A stretch of DNA of 64,000 bases, from contig NZ_JAPIVP010000003.1 in assembly GCF_026239555.1 (NCBI RefSeq), positions 248,001-312,000 on the forward strand, written 5' to 3'. Source of the DNA: Pedobacter sp. PF22-3. Lineage in GTDB: Bacteria; Bacteroidota; Bacteroidia; Sphingobacteriales; Sphingobacteriaceae. Below are positions 26,637 to 35,580 of this stretch, piece by piece (the stretch's first letter is position 1; the number at the start of each line of letters is the position of its first letter). Below the pieces are notes generated by a model. It searched no databases and was not told the origin of the DNA. It saw nothing but the letters and a program-made list of their open reading frames with translations. The translations under genes and the position numbers were made by a program.

Positions 26637-27172
26637 TTAATTATATGGTGCAGAAAACTTTCCCTCAGTAATATCCGCATACCCGTCATCACCAACAAGT
26701 TTAGGCTTACCGGAAAAAGTTCCCTTTACACCCCATTTAGTTAAACTGGTAATAGTTAATGTAAAAAATGTGCCCTCACTTGTTCCTCCGTTATAGCCGG
26801 TAGTACCTACGATTTTTCCATCTTTCATATTCTGAATATAGTATTTCCCATGAAGCGCTAGGGCCGTATTCCCTGTAGCAGTATAGGTGGTTTCTTTTGC
26901 TCCATCAGCTAACTGAAGATCAATACCAAAACCTTTAATCATATCCTGCTTTTCATATCCGCCGATCACTACAAAATTTACGACGTCGGAAGAGGGCTTA
27001 TCATTGGTATTTACCATGTAATTGAATTCATAATACTGCCCATTGATCTTGCATCTCAGAAATTTCCCGCTATCAATACTTTCATCTCCTCCATTTTTAC
27101 TGCAGGCAGATAATACGGTTATTATCAGTACAAATGTTATAATGCAAAAAAAAGTACTCGTGATGTTAGCTT
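26637..27172 (-). CDS. Lipoprotein-like secreted protein with damaged start
   Basis: The obvious frame from ATG 27017 gives 126 residues, but upstream the same frame encodes a lipoprotein signal (FVLIITVLSACSKNGGD) and a continuous mature protein (CKINGQYYEFNYM). No ATG, GTG or TTG opens that frame; it reaches a TAG at about 27171-27173. In another frame, ATT AGA AAG CTA ACA reads like a lipoprotein start whose ATG became ATT, and a run of eight T (minus strand) at 27145-27152 separates it from the signal peptide. Either the gene is decayed or its start is unusual. Function unknown. Confidence 0.45.
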
Positions 27173-27280
27173 TCTAATAAGATGTATTTTAATGTTTAAG
27201 TATTCATTTAAATTTGATTGCCTTGGCAAAATAAGTTAATTACTTGATGAAATTTATTGTGTTTTAACAGGAGACTGAAA

Positions 27281-28297
27281 TTAAGCCCTATCTTTTATTT
27301 TTATTAATTCCACTCTCCGGTTTTTAGCTTTATTTTCTTCTGTTGTGTTGGCAACTAGTGGTTTTTTGGAGCCGAAGCCGTTTGAGATGAGTCGTTCTTC
27401 AGCAATTCCTTTTTTAATTAATGCAGAACGCACTGCAGCAGCTCTTTCTTTTGAAAGCATCAGATTTCTTTCTTCATTTCCTGTATTATCAGTATGCCCA
27501 TTTATAGCAATTTTCAGGCTCATATCGGCACTGAGCACCTTATTGATTTCTTGCACTGCCGTTTGTCCTTCAGGCTTTAAAGATGATTTGTCGGTGTCAA
27601 AGTTGATATATAGAACAGCTTTCCCCGCACGATCTAATTGCTGTTTAATTTCATCAGCTTTGATTAGCGAGATCGTCTGATGAAAACTTCCTTTCTCCGC
27701 AATTTGTATTGCGCCACTTGTGCTGGTGGTTTGCAGCTGTATATAAACTATATCGCTATCTGAACGTTTGATTAAATAAGTTTTGATAGGGATATTGCTC
27801 CAATAGTCAAAAGATCCCTCATCACCACTTTTCAGTTTATCTTTTCCTATGCGGTCAACCTCCTCTTTAGCTACCACTCCGTCAGCAATTTTTACCCCGC
27901 CTAAACTTACAATCATATCTTCATAGCTTTTATCGACATAGAATTGTTGCCACTCTTCACCGTTGTCAGCTTGTATGAATGCGCTGAAAGAAGGCCCCTC
28001 TACAGGAGTCAATATGCCATTGACAGGAACATACGTTTGATCAAAGTCCTTTTTCTTTCCGCCACCATTAATGTAAATAGTTTTTTTAGGTGCTGAAAAG
28101 TAAGGGAATACCCCAAGGTCTTTTTTAGTGACAGGAATGTTGCTGATATCAACCCCCCGCTTTTCTACAGGTTGTGCTTTGCTTGAATCTGCACCCGGGT
28201 TTTGAACTGTATCAGCCACTTTACTTTGTTTGCTGACTGGATTTGAACAGGAAACCACAAGTAATGCGAATGAAAGGAAATAAATCAATTTTTTCAT
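27281..28297 (-). CDS. OmpA-family lipoprotein
   Basis: About 338 residues from ATG 28297 (KKLIYFLSFALLVVSCSN gives signal and lipobox cysteine); an ATG at 28318 is less likely. The middle ~150 residues are a domain of unknown type. The C-terminal ~110 residues are an OmpA/Pal peptidoglycan-binding domain: INFDTDKSSLKPEG, then NGHTDNTGNEERNLMLSKER and NRRVEL. It probably tethers the outer membrane to the wall. It is 25 bases downstream of the DUF4412-like lipoprotein gene and likely co-transcribed. Confidence 0.85.
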   Translation of the reverse strand: MKKLIYFLSFALLVVSCSNPVSKQSKVADTVQNPGADSSKAQPVEKRGVDISNIPVTKKDLGVFPYFSAPKKTIYINGGGKKKDFDQTYVPVNGILTPVEGPSFSAFIQADNGEEWQQFYVDKSYEDMIVSLGGVKIADGVVAKEEVDRIGKDKLKSGDEGSFDYWSNIPIKTYLIKRSDSDIVYIQLQTTSTSGAIQIAEKGSFHQTISLIKADEIKQQLDRAGKAVLYINFDTDKSSLKPEGQTAVQEINKVLSADMSLKIAINGHTDNTGNEERNLMLSKERAAAVRSALIKKGIAEERLISNGFGSKKPLVANTTEENKAKNRRVELIKIKDRA

Positions 28298-28322
28298 AAG
28301 GATGTATTGTAAATTCAAAGTA

Positions 28323-29264
28323 TTAGATTTTAAACAGGATACCCATCACTTGACCGGCAATGCGTAGTGCGTCTTTCGAATAATTATATACAGGTGAGGA
28401 TTGTTGAATTTTCATTTCTTCAAGACTTATTTTTTTGGCTTCAACCTTTTTAAAGCAGTATATGATAGGCATATGCTCGTCTGTAGTATAAAAAACTTTC
28501 AGTTTCATTATACCTCCTTTTTCGTTGATATATAAAGGATTTAAGAAGTTAACTGATGATGGCATTTGATCTGAAGACCAAACCTCTATCTTAGCTACTT
28601 TAAGGGAATTGGATACCATTTTAGGGTCGATTGCATTACCTGGATGCTTTAAGGTATAGATGCTTTTTTTACAGTTGAAACCTGCAACGTTTTCAACAAT
28701 AGGTGTTTTTTGTATTGTATAGTCTTCAATACTTATTGTAGATTGAATACCCGCTTTACCAAGTTCATTTTTTTGATACGTGAAAGTGATTTTCTCGTTT
28801 CTCTTATCCTGCGTACTGATAAAAAAGGTACCGTGCCCCGACTTATCATCCACCGTATTTTCACCATGATAAGTTAAGGCATCAAATTTCACTGTTGCTT
28901 TACCTGGCTTTATGAAAATGTATGATTTCCAGGGTAACAGCATAAGGTTAAGCAACATCATGGGGTTTTTATTACTGATGGCCTCAAATTCCTGCTTTGT
29001 TTTAGGGCTGGATACTTTGATAGCATTTTCGAGCTGTTTACGGACATTTCCCTGTCTAGCATCTACATTTCGAAAAATTTCCCCAAGTGATGTTCCAGGG
29101 GTGGTAATTTCGATTTCAATTTTACCTTCTGTAAACTTTTGCCGGATATCCTGTACAGGATCCTGATCTTTATTTTTCTCTAATACTGTTTTTTTATCAG
29201 CACTGGGAGCATTGCAGGAACTTATGGCGAACAAATAAAATATCAACACAAATAGTTTTTTCAT
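28323..29264 (-). CDS. Lipoprotein, DUF4412-like
   Basis: 313 residues with signal and lipobox (LIFYLFAISSCNAPS). The later part (IVENVAGFNCKKSIYTLKH, then KIEVWSSDQMP) follows the pattern of DUF4412 proteins, strand-rich periplasmic lipoproteins of unknown function. First gene of a probable two-gene unit with the OmpA-family lipoprotein. Confidence 0.65.
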   Translation of the reverse strand: MKKLFVLIFYLFAISSCNAPSADKKTVLEKNKDQDPVQDIRQKFTEGKIEIEITTPGTSLGEIFRNVDARQGNVRKQLENAIKVSSPKTKQEFEAISNKNPMMLLNLMLLPWKSYIFIKPGKATVKFDALTYHGENTVDDKSGHGTFFISTQDKRNEKITFTYQKNELGKAGIQSTISIEDYTIQKTPIVENVAGFNCKKSIYTLKHPGNAIDPKMVSNSLKVAKIEVWSSDQMPSSVNFLNPLYINEKGGIMKLKVFYTTDEHMPIIYCFKKVEAKKISLEEMKIQQSSPVYNYSKDALRIAGQVMGILFKI

Positions 29265-29366
29265 AACGTTTGGTTCATGAATAATAGTGAGATAGCGCTA
29301 TAGTTAAAAGATATTCTATACAAATTTGAATGGTATTTTAATCCTACCTGTCACTTTCAGTAGTAT

Positions 29367-29840
29367 GTGTACAAAATTATTTCGGTAGCACGAGTCATAC
29401 AATACCTGTTTACATGGAATTGTATCTACTGGGTTTTAGGTATTTACTTAGCTCATATAAATGGCAAAAAATATATACTTGTTATTTTAATATTGCCGTT
29501 GTACATCGCCTGGTGTAAAGCACAATTACCGTTAAATCAGAAATCATATGCGGACAGCCTGAATAAGAGCTTAAAGCTGAATGTATCTGGCAGCATGAAG
29601 GCCAGAACATTTTTTCTTTTATCATATTATTACCACCATAAACATCAAGATCAGAAATCGCAGTAGTGTTTAGATAAGCGCCTGGAACTAGGTAAAAACA
29701 TCTCTATTTGCAGGCCATTTCTTATTTTTACGAATCTATAGTTTATCTGGAAAATGATACTTTTAAAAAGTCAAAAAACGTCAGAGCGCCAATAAAGGGC
29801 ATGATTGTTTTCTTTGTAAACTACCTAAAAACCAGCAGAA
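29367..29840 (+). pseudogene. Remnant of a TPR-containing signalling gene
   Basis: The first frame carries a signal-like stretch and TPR-type text (LPLNQKSYADSLNKSLKLN, then KARTFFLLSYYYHHKHQDQK) and stops near 29666. About 45 bases on, another frame continues in the same style (AISYFYESIVYLENDTFKKS) to about 29840. Such text opens TPR sensor kinases and TPR regulators in Bacteroidota. Frameshift plus truncation make it a dead fragment. Confidence 0.5.
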
Positions 29841-29919
29841 ATAAACCCCCAAATTAAGGGATTGCATTTGCCTGAGCTATCCAATAGTTTTGCTACATAC
29901 CTTATTAATAAAATAAAAT

Positions 29920-30369
29920 ATGAAAAAGATCATGTTCATTTGCGCTGGCCTAATGTTATTCGGTTCAACATTAACAAAAGCTCAGGCCATTCTTGACAAA
30001 ATCGACAGAGTGTCTGACAGAGCAGACCGTGCCGGCCGTACTGCTGATCGGTCAAAAACTACCGGTGACAAAATAATGGGTTTGTTTGGAAAAAAGAAAG
30101 ATGGTGCATCTTCCGGAACGAGAACTACGGTAAAACTCAGTGGGGTTGATTTTGCAGCACTGAAAAGCCTAAATGACAAACTCCAGGGAGTAAAAGGTAT
30201 TGAAAGTACTAAAATGAAATACAGTACTTCAGGATCATCGATCACACTTCAGCATGCAGGTACAACCTCGGATATCCTGAAAGCCTTGCAAAAAGCTTCA
30301 CCTCAAATATTTGCGGAAAAGAATATTGATGGCATGGATGACGGTGAGATCTCTGTAAAGCTTAAATAG
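29920..30369 (+). CDS. Secreted hypothetical protein
   Basis: 149 residues with a signal peptide (FICAGLMLFGSTLTKAQA). A charged repeat-like stretch follows (DKIDRVSDRADRAGRTADRS), then a compact alpha/beta domain (VKLSGVDFAALKSLNDKLQG, ILKALQKASPQIF). The latter could be a small periplasmic fold. Single gene; function unknown. Confidence 0.55.
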   Translation: MKKIMFICAGLMLFGSTLTKAQAILDKIDRVSDRADRAGRTADRSKTTGDKIMGLFGKKKDGASSGTRTTVKLSGVDFAALKSLNDKLQGVKGIESTKMKYSTSGSSITLQHAGTTSDILKALQKASPQIFAEKNIDGMDDGEISVKLK

Positions 30370-30918
30370 TGACTTTTATCCCAGTGCATTTATTGTAATA
30401 ACCTAAAAGAGCAACTTAACAAGGAATAAATAAGCAAACTTGTAATAGTTGCTTACAACAGACCGTTGTGTTTCGACAGCAACAAGAATAGCAGGGAATT
30501 GCGATTATGATACTTCTCTAGTTTCAAACGCTACTGCAACATCTAACAAAAAGAGTCTTGACGGTCAAAACTTTTCAGCAGAATTAAATTTAAATTGTAA
30601 CTATAGTTACAATAAAATTTCATAGAAGCAAGCTTAATAACACCATTTCAATTTGTCATGCACCCTTATTCTTTTATAAACATCAGGTTAAAATAAAAGA
30701 GAGTAAAAAACCAAAAACCCCTCTCAGAATACTTTAGAGAGGGGTTATACGCTAAACTGGATTCGGAACTAAAAAATAAGACCATCTAATCCAATTAGGA
30801 TTTTCTTGAATAAGACGCTATATTTAAACATAGGATTTGCAATTATTATGAATTAAAAATAAGGTGCGTGATTCTAGGAGTTCGAATTTCAAAGCCAATT
30901 AAAGATATTGCAAACGTT

Positions 30919-31010
30919 GATTCGAACAGAAGGGTAGGCCCGGGTCCGATTCTGGAAGGCTCAGGTTATGTGTGCTGGCCTAAAGCGACTGAGCAATTCC
31001 CAGCGGTATC
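30919..31010. repeat. 92-bp tRNA-like element, copy 2
   Basis: Shares GATTCGAACAGAAG exactly with copy 1 at 12818, then GGCC(T/C)GGGT(T/C)CGATT, AAGGCTCAG, CTGAGC and TCCCAGCGG in the same order and spacing. The loop between GGCTCAG and CTGAGC differs. Sequence just after it (GGAAACCTCAAAG) resembles that after the 12755 repeat. Confidence 0.55.
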
Positions 31011-31198
31011 CTTGGAAACCTCAAAGTACCAGATCTATAAACTTCCGTTTTGTATCCACTACACTTGTCAATCCATTATCTGAAAGACCTTTAAAGATAG
31101 AAAGCGCTTTGACCAATAAAATGTAAATAAACTGCACCAAGTTGAAAAAAGATGATGAGTAGTAGTTAATTCTTATATGCAAAAGGGGATTTTTACGT

Positions 31199-31206
31199 TA
31201 TTTTTG
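31199..31206 (+). promoter_or_regulatory. -7 box TATTTTTG
   Basis: Exact TAnnTTTG match, 17 bases before ATG 31223. Confidence 0.45.
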
Positions 31207-31222
31207 TATAAAATCTTCGAAT

Positions 31223-31969
31223 ATGGAGTTTAATCCCAACCATCCGGTCATCAAGCTTTTAATGAAAGGTATGCACCTGAATGAAACAGGCAATGTGGAA
31301 GAAGCCGTCAAAACATTTCTCCAGGCCTGGAGTGAAGCAGCAGACGATTTTGAAAAGTCTATCTCATCCTGGTACATCGCGAGGCTGGAAACAACTATTC
31401 CCAGTAAAATTGATTGGTATAAAACTGCATTGGAGCATGCCTTGAATGCTGGTAATGAATCACTAAAAGGTTCGTTTTTAACGTGCTTATATTCGGCCCT
31501 TGCTGATCATTATCAATTGCTCGGCGATGTAGAAAATGCAGAAAGGTATGAGGGTTTAGCTTTAGCATCCATAAGCCAACCTATTGATAAAGGACCTTTT
31601 TATCATGGAACAAGAGCAGCTCTGCAAATTGGAGATCTTTTAACCGCAGGCCGCACTTCCAACTATCAGTCAGAACTGGTGATGAACCATATTTACTTCA
31701 CGGCATTGGTTAACAGCGCCGGACTTGCTGCTGCATTGGCGCTTGGCGAAGGTACTGAACGGGTTTATATCGTTGAACCCACAGACAGTTTTGAGGATGA
31801 TCCGAATGTGACCAACAAAAAGTTTCCCGGTAATTTAACACGTTCTTACCGTACCCGGGCGCCGTTAAAAATTACCGGTGAGGTAACAGATTGGTTAAAA
31901 CAAACACCTGAACAAATACAACAATGGCGCGGGAAGTTGGCCGATAATAAGGGAGAAATTATTAATTGA
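31223..31969 (+). CDS. arr: Rifampin ADP-ribosyltransferase (Arr) fused to helical-repeat domain
   Basis: 248 residues. Residues ~120-248 match Arr throughout: FYHGT with H128, NHIYFTAL with Y158, EDDPN with D193, then FPGNLTRSYR. The spacing of these three residues (30 and 35) equals that of the H19, Y49 and D84 triad of mycobacterial Arr. The enzyme adds ADP-ribose to rifamycins and inactivates them. Residues 1-115 are extra: TPR-like helices (GNVEEAVKTFLQAWSEAA, LADHYQLLGDVENAERYE). The typical Arr is only ~140 residues, so this is a fusion. Whether the front domain alters substrate or partner is unknown. Confidence 0.9.
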   Translation: MEFNPNHPVIKLLMKGMHLNETGNVEEAVKTFLQAWSEAADDFEKSISSWYIARLETTIPSKIDWYKTALEHALNAGNESLKGSFLTCLYSALADHYQLLGDVENAERYEGLALASISQPIDKGPFYHGTRAALQIGDLLTAGRTSNYQSELVMNHIYFTALVNSAGLAAALALGEGTERVYIVEPTDSFEDDPNVTNKKFPGNLTRSYRTRAPLKITGEVTDWLKQTPEQIQQWRGKLADNKGEIIN

Positions 31970-32147
31970 TAATTCGGGCATAAGAATATCAGACTACCCA
32001 GCAGTATGTTAAAATTTTAGATATCAATGTAAGCGAAGATATGGCGCTGTTGAAAAATAAATTAGCTATTATTTGATATTAAACATAAATTTAAGTTAGT
32101 CATCCACAAGAATATTGAGTTTATTATTACCATAAAAATCAAAAGAT

Positions 32148-32693
32148 ATGAGTGGAGAAACTAATGGATTGTTAGTCCCTGATGAGATAGTAATGAATAA
32201 AATCTATCATATCAGAGGTATGAAAGTGATGATTGACAGCGATCTTGCTGAACTATATGAGGTACAAACCCGTAACCTTAATAAAGCAGTCAGCAGAAAC
32301 CTAAAGCGCTTCCCAGATGAAGACTTTATGTTTCAATTAACCGATGACGAGTTCAAAAACTTGATGTTCCAAAATGGAACATCAAGTTGGGGCGGAACAC
32401 GAAAAGCCCCCAAAGTATTTACCGAACAAGGTGTAGCTATGCTTTCAGGCATACTTAACAGTGACAGAGCGATAGCGGTTAACATTCAGATCATGCGCAT
32501 ATTCACCCGTATCCGTCACATGTTTATGGATAATACAGAAATCCGTTTGGAGATTGAAAAAATCAAGAACAAGCTAGACAATCAGGATAAAAATATGGAG
32601 ATCGTATTTCGTTATCTTGATCAACTTCTTGAAAAACAGGAGCAGCCAAATCCTCCGAGGAAAAGGATTGGATATAAACCCGATGATCTTTAA
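32148..32693 (+). CDS. ORF6N domain-containing protein
   Basis: 181 residues. Residues ~12-100 are the ORF6N DNA-binding domain: MNKIYHIRGMKVMIDSDLAE, LYEVQTRNLNKAVSRN, KRFPDEDFMFQLT and KVFTEQGVAMLSGIL. The C-terminus is coiled-coil-like (IRLEIEKIKNKLDNQDKN) with a basic end. Such proteins are frequent in phages and mobile elements, where they serve as antirepressor-like or regulatory factors. A lone copy with no phage genes around it. Confidence 0.85.
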   Translation: MSGETNGLLVPDEIVMNKIYHIRGMKVMIDSDLAELYEVQTRNLNKAVSRNLKRFPDEDFMFQLTDDEFKNLMFQNGTSSWGGTRKAPKVFTEQGVAMLSGILNSDRAIAVNIQIMRIFTRIRHMFMDNTEIRLEIEKIKNKLDNQDKNMEIVFRYLDQLLEKQEQPNPPRKRIGYKPDDL

Positions 32694-32844
32694 GCATTCG
32701 CGTTAAGTTTTAAGGTCTAAAATTGGTTCTAAGATGCCAATTTATGTATAAGATTTTAAGAGATCATTTGAAATATCCTTTCTCTCAAAACATCTGGATG
32801 CTTCTCCAGTTCTTCGTTTGTCAAATTTGAATTAGCTTCCGTGA

Positions 32845-32979
32845 CTGTCCGTAGAGTTCCGCAGGGCGCTACGGATTAGTAAATAGAAAAGAGTCTGTGA
32901 CTCACTTTTATTTGAGTTTATAAGTTCAATTTATTCTAATATCCGTATAGACGCTATGCTTAACTCTACGGAGAGAGGG
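32845..32979. repeat. Twin-hairpin repeat, copy A
   Basis: About 135 bases, bounded by CCGTAGAGTT and AACTCTACGG. It has a hairpin at each end and a spacer with GAGTC...GACTC. Two more copies are at 34623 and 35356. The left hairpin here has one mismatch (CCGTAGAG against CGCTACGG). Confidence 0.75.
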
Positions 32980-33181
32980 ATAGTCATAATACTAATCTCT
33001 GCTACGTTGTTAAATTTATCGTAACTGTCAGATTAAGTTTTGACTAATTCAAATAACAGAAGTTTAACACTGCACAAATGCCTAATCGAAGCCGTTCAGT
33101 TCAGCTTTTGGCAATATCTTGTTATAGGCAGTTTTATTTTCATTTTAATGGCATTTATTTTTGTCATAGGCTCTTTTCATC

Positions 33182-34378
33182 TCATCCCCCTTTAAAAGAG
33201 ATATCATTAATTACAAACGACCAAAATTGGGTCCAACCTGATGGAGGTATTAATAGAGTTACACCTCCATTTTCAAACTTAAATTGAGGATTGAAACCAA
33301 ATTGAAGTTCCTTGTCTTGAACTCCTAATGGATTTCTGATGTTTGCTGACAAGAAATTAATGAAGTATGTTTTTAGCTTTGGAGATAATCTAACCAACAT
33401 AATTACATCATAATCCCCTTTTCTTTCATTACGCTCAGAATCTTTAAATTCATAAGACTCGTCTATTCTAAATGCTTTCATCCCTTCAGTTCCAGCTGGG
33501 AATATTTTTTCCTTATTTCCACCCGAACTTCTGAATGACTGACTTTCACCTTTTGACATTTTACGAACAAGATAGTTGCCTTCTAATATTTGTATTCTTG
33601 TCATTTCAAGTTGTTTTTTATAATTTCTATCTCCTTTACTTTCTAGAAATTTCTTTGCTTCTGTTAACTTTTTTAAATTGGGTTGACCAGGAAGGTGGCG
33701 GAAATCAGTTTCTTTACCTCCTTGATATAAATTACTAAATACATCTTCTTGTAGTGATTCTATAGGATTAAGATCGGTAGTTGACTCGTTTCCAGTAAAT
33801 CCGCCGTATTCTTCTAACATTCTGTCTTGCTCACTTTTTTCAGGTTTCTTTTTCTGACTCTTTCTTACTTTGGATTTCTTTTTATTTTTGTCTTGAGTTT
33901 CAAGATAATCCAATTCAAATTGTTCGTATTCGTCTAGCTCTGGTTGTGTATTAAAATATGCCTCTGTTTCCTTCTCAATATCTCTGCTTAAATCATCCGC
34001 TCCAGCTTCGTTCAATGCATTTATCAATTCAGAAGCCTTTGTTTCATCTTCAATTGTATAAAAGTATTTCCAAATTGAATCTGGATTTTTAGTATCTAGT
34101 TCACCATCATATCCTTCGATTTTGATGGCTACTCTTTGAATAACATCAACGAATTGTTTTACTTGGGTTTTATTGTTGTTAGCCATTTTCTGAATAGTCC
34201 TCAATTGCATTACTCGTGGATGATTATTGGCCATCTCTTGCAGTTTTTTTTGCGCAATAGCTTCAGGTCGGTTATCTACAAACTGAAAAGTAGACTCAAC
34301 ATTTTTCTGCTTTTGAGCAATGGTACTCGCCACCGATTGGCTTTTGTTCTCTTGTGTTTTATCTGCGTGAGTATCCAT
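33182..34378 (-). CDS. Orphan effector-like protein with contractile-injection-system N-terminal signature
   Basis: 398 residues, no signal peptide. Residues ~28-85 carry the repeated motif seen in effectors linked to extracellular contractile injection systems: FQFVDNRPEAIAQKKLQEMA, then NNHPRVMQLRTIQKMANNN and VIQR. A long charged, probably disordered middle follows (KKKSKVRKSQKKKPEKSEQ). The last ~170 residues (MTRIQILEGNYLVRKMSKGE, then SFRSSGGNKEKIFPAGTEG) look globular and may be the toxic cargo; an R...S...E order would suit an ADP-ribosyltransferase, which is speculation. No sheath, tube or baseplate genes occur here, and no DUF4157 domain. Repeat elements flank it. Confidence 0.55.
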   Translation of the reverse strand: MDTHADKTQENKSQSVASTIAQKQKNVESTFQFVDNRPEAIAQKKLQEMANNHPRVMQLRTIQKMANNNKTQVKQFVDVIQRVAIKIEGYDGELDTKNPDSIWKYFYTIEDETKASELINALNEAGADDLSRDIEKETEAYFNTQPELDEYEQFELDYLETQDKNKKKSKVRKSQKKKPEKSEQDRMLEEYGGFTGNESTTDLNPIESLQEDVFSNLYQGGKETDFRHLPGQPNLKKLTEAKKFLESKGDRNYKKQLEMTRIQILEGNYLVRKMSKGESQSFRSSGGNKEKIFPAGTEGMKAFRIDESYEFKDSERNERKGDYDVIMLVRLSPKLKTYFINFLSANIRNPLGVQDKELQFGFNPQFKFENGGVTLLIPPSGWTQFWSFVINDISFKGG

Positions 34379-34622
34379 ATTATCTCTTTTCAGTTTTGGT
34401 CTTGCCTATAACTCGTAAATATGTGCTATGCTATAGCGTATATTTTTAGTTTAAGTTAAATAAAATCTATCATTAGATTTCAAATATTCATACCATCCAA
34501 TGGGCTTTTTATCAAACTTATCTGCTTTGTAATTAAATGGTTATGCAGTTGAATCGGCAAGTTTATTTTCAAACAACTCCCAATCGATTGAAAAAACACT
34601 TACAATGTCCTCCTCTACATAC

Positions 34623-34757
34623 CTGTCCGTAGAGTTCTGCAGGGCGCTACGGATTAGTAAATAGAAAAGAGTCTGTGACTCAATTTATTTAAGTTTATAA
34701 GTTCAATTTTATTCTAATATCTGTAGAGACGCTATGCTTAACTCTACGACAGAGGGG
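34623..34757. repeat. Twin-hairpin repeat, copy B
   Basis: Same layout as copy A, with a few substitutions and a changed end (CTCTACGACAGAGG). Upstream bases GAAAAAACACTTACAA are shared with copy C, so the duplicated unit extends leftward. Confidence 0.75.
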
Positions 34758-34805
34758 ATCAATACTTAAAATTAAGTATATTCTTTATCCAACCTCGTGA
34801 AAACA

Positions 34806-35273
34806 CTATTCGATGCTGCGGTTATTTTTTTCTTTAAACCGCCTATCCTCTATATTTTTTGACCAGATAATGATGATCAAAAAAGCAACCTCGATTACCA
34901 GGATAATTAACTTGATAATCAGAGAGGGGCAGTCAATTAAGGCTGCAAGCGAAGCAAATGAAAGTATCCAAAGGGTGACGCAAATACCAATGAGCACAGT
35001 TCCAGACAGCAGTTCATCAGCAGAATTGCCCAATTTTAAGTCATCATCTTTTGGTTTGGTGAGTAAAAAACTAACCCCTGTATTAATCACCAAAAAAGGG
35101 GACGCAATTGCTGAAGACAATAAAGTCAGTTTAGAAAGATCCAGCCCTCGGAACAGTACTGGGTCAAAATGGAATATCAAATAAGCACTGATTGGCCAAA
35201 CACAAAAGACCAACAGAAAAATAGAAAGTTTCCACCCTATGGTGATTTCTTTAAAATAATCGAGGAGAGGCAT
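34806..35273 (-). CDS. Hypothetical multi-pass membrane protein
   Basis: 155 residues with about four membrane helices: LSIFLLVFCVWPISAYLIF, LLSSAIASPFLVINTGVSFL, GTVLIGICVTLWILSFASL and LIIKLIILVIEVAFLIIIIW. It has a charged tail (KNIEDRRFKEKNNRS). No family recognised. It lies between repeat copies B and C, so it may have moved with them. Confidence 0.55.
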   Translation of the reverse strand: MPLLDYFKEITIGWKLSIFLLVFCVWPISAYLIFHFDPVLFRGLDLSKLTLLSSAIASPFLVINTGVSFLLTKPKDDDLKLGNSADELLSGTVLIGICVTLWILSFASLAALIDCPSLIIKLIILVIEVAFLIIIIWSKNIEDRRFKEKNNRSIE

Positions 35274-35355
35274 AATTTAAACAAGTTTTTTTACATTTGA
35301 AAGCTAAGCATTATAGCTGAAAAAACACTTACAAAAAGCACAATTTTTAACATAC

Positions 35356-35491
35356 CTGTCCGTAGAGTTCCGTAGGGCTCTACGGATTAGTAAATAGAAA
35401 AGAGTCTATGACTCACTTTTATTTGAGTTTATGAGTTCAATTTTATTCTAATATCCGTAGAGACGCTATGCTTAACTCTACGGAGAGAGGG
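35356..35491. repeat. Twin-hairpin repeat, copy C
   Basis: Best-formed copy. The left hairpin 35360-35385 (CCGTAGAG / CTCTACGG) and right hairpin 35455-35483 use the same 8-bp stem sequence, separated by about 70 bases. Confidence 0.8.
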
Positions 35492-35580
35492 GAAAAGCAC
35501 TTTTAAATCGGTAACTTCAGGTTATAAATTTGATTTAATCCCGAAACATAATGAAGAACCAGGTATGGCTAGTGCATGGC

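Larger units (their letters stand above)
30370..31222. other. Intergenic region with diverged att-like repeat and gene scrap
   Basis: Contains a 10-bp perfect stem (AACCCCTCTC at 30716-30725, GAGAGGGGTT at 30737-30746) that has a T-run only on the minus strand. It also holds the second 92-bp tRNA-like element (30919-31010) and a 58-codon open stretch, 30449-30625, that may be a gene scrap. No intact gene. Confidence 0.45.

Noticed and set aside
30449-30625. Open stretch of 58 codons from TTG (STATRIAGNCDYDTSLVSNA)
   Set aside because: Reads somewhat like protein, but is short, lacks an ATG and has no recognisable relatives. It could be a scrap or chance.
30716-30746. Plus-strand terminator after the 29920 gene
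   Set aside because: The 10-bp stem is perfect, but the T-run follows only on the minus strand, where no gene is available to be terminated, and it lies 350 bases past the stop codon.
32845-35491. CRISPR array
   Set aside because: The three repeats are about 135 bp, far apart (0.6-1.6 kb) and self-palindromic, with genes between. Not CRISPR-like.
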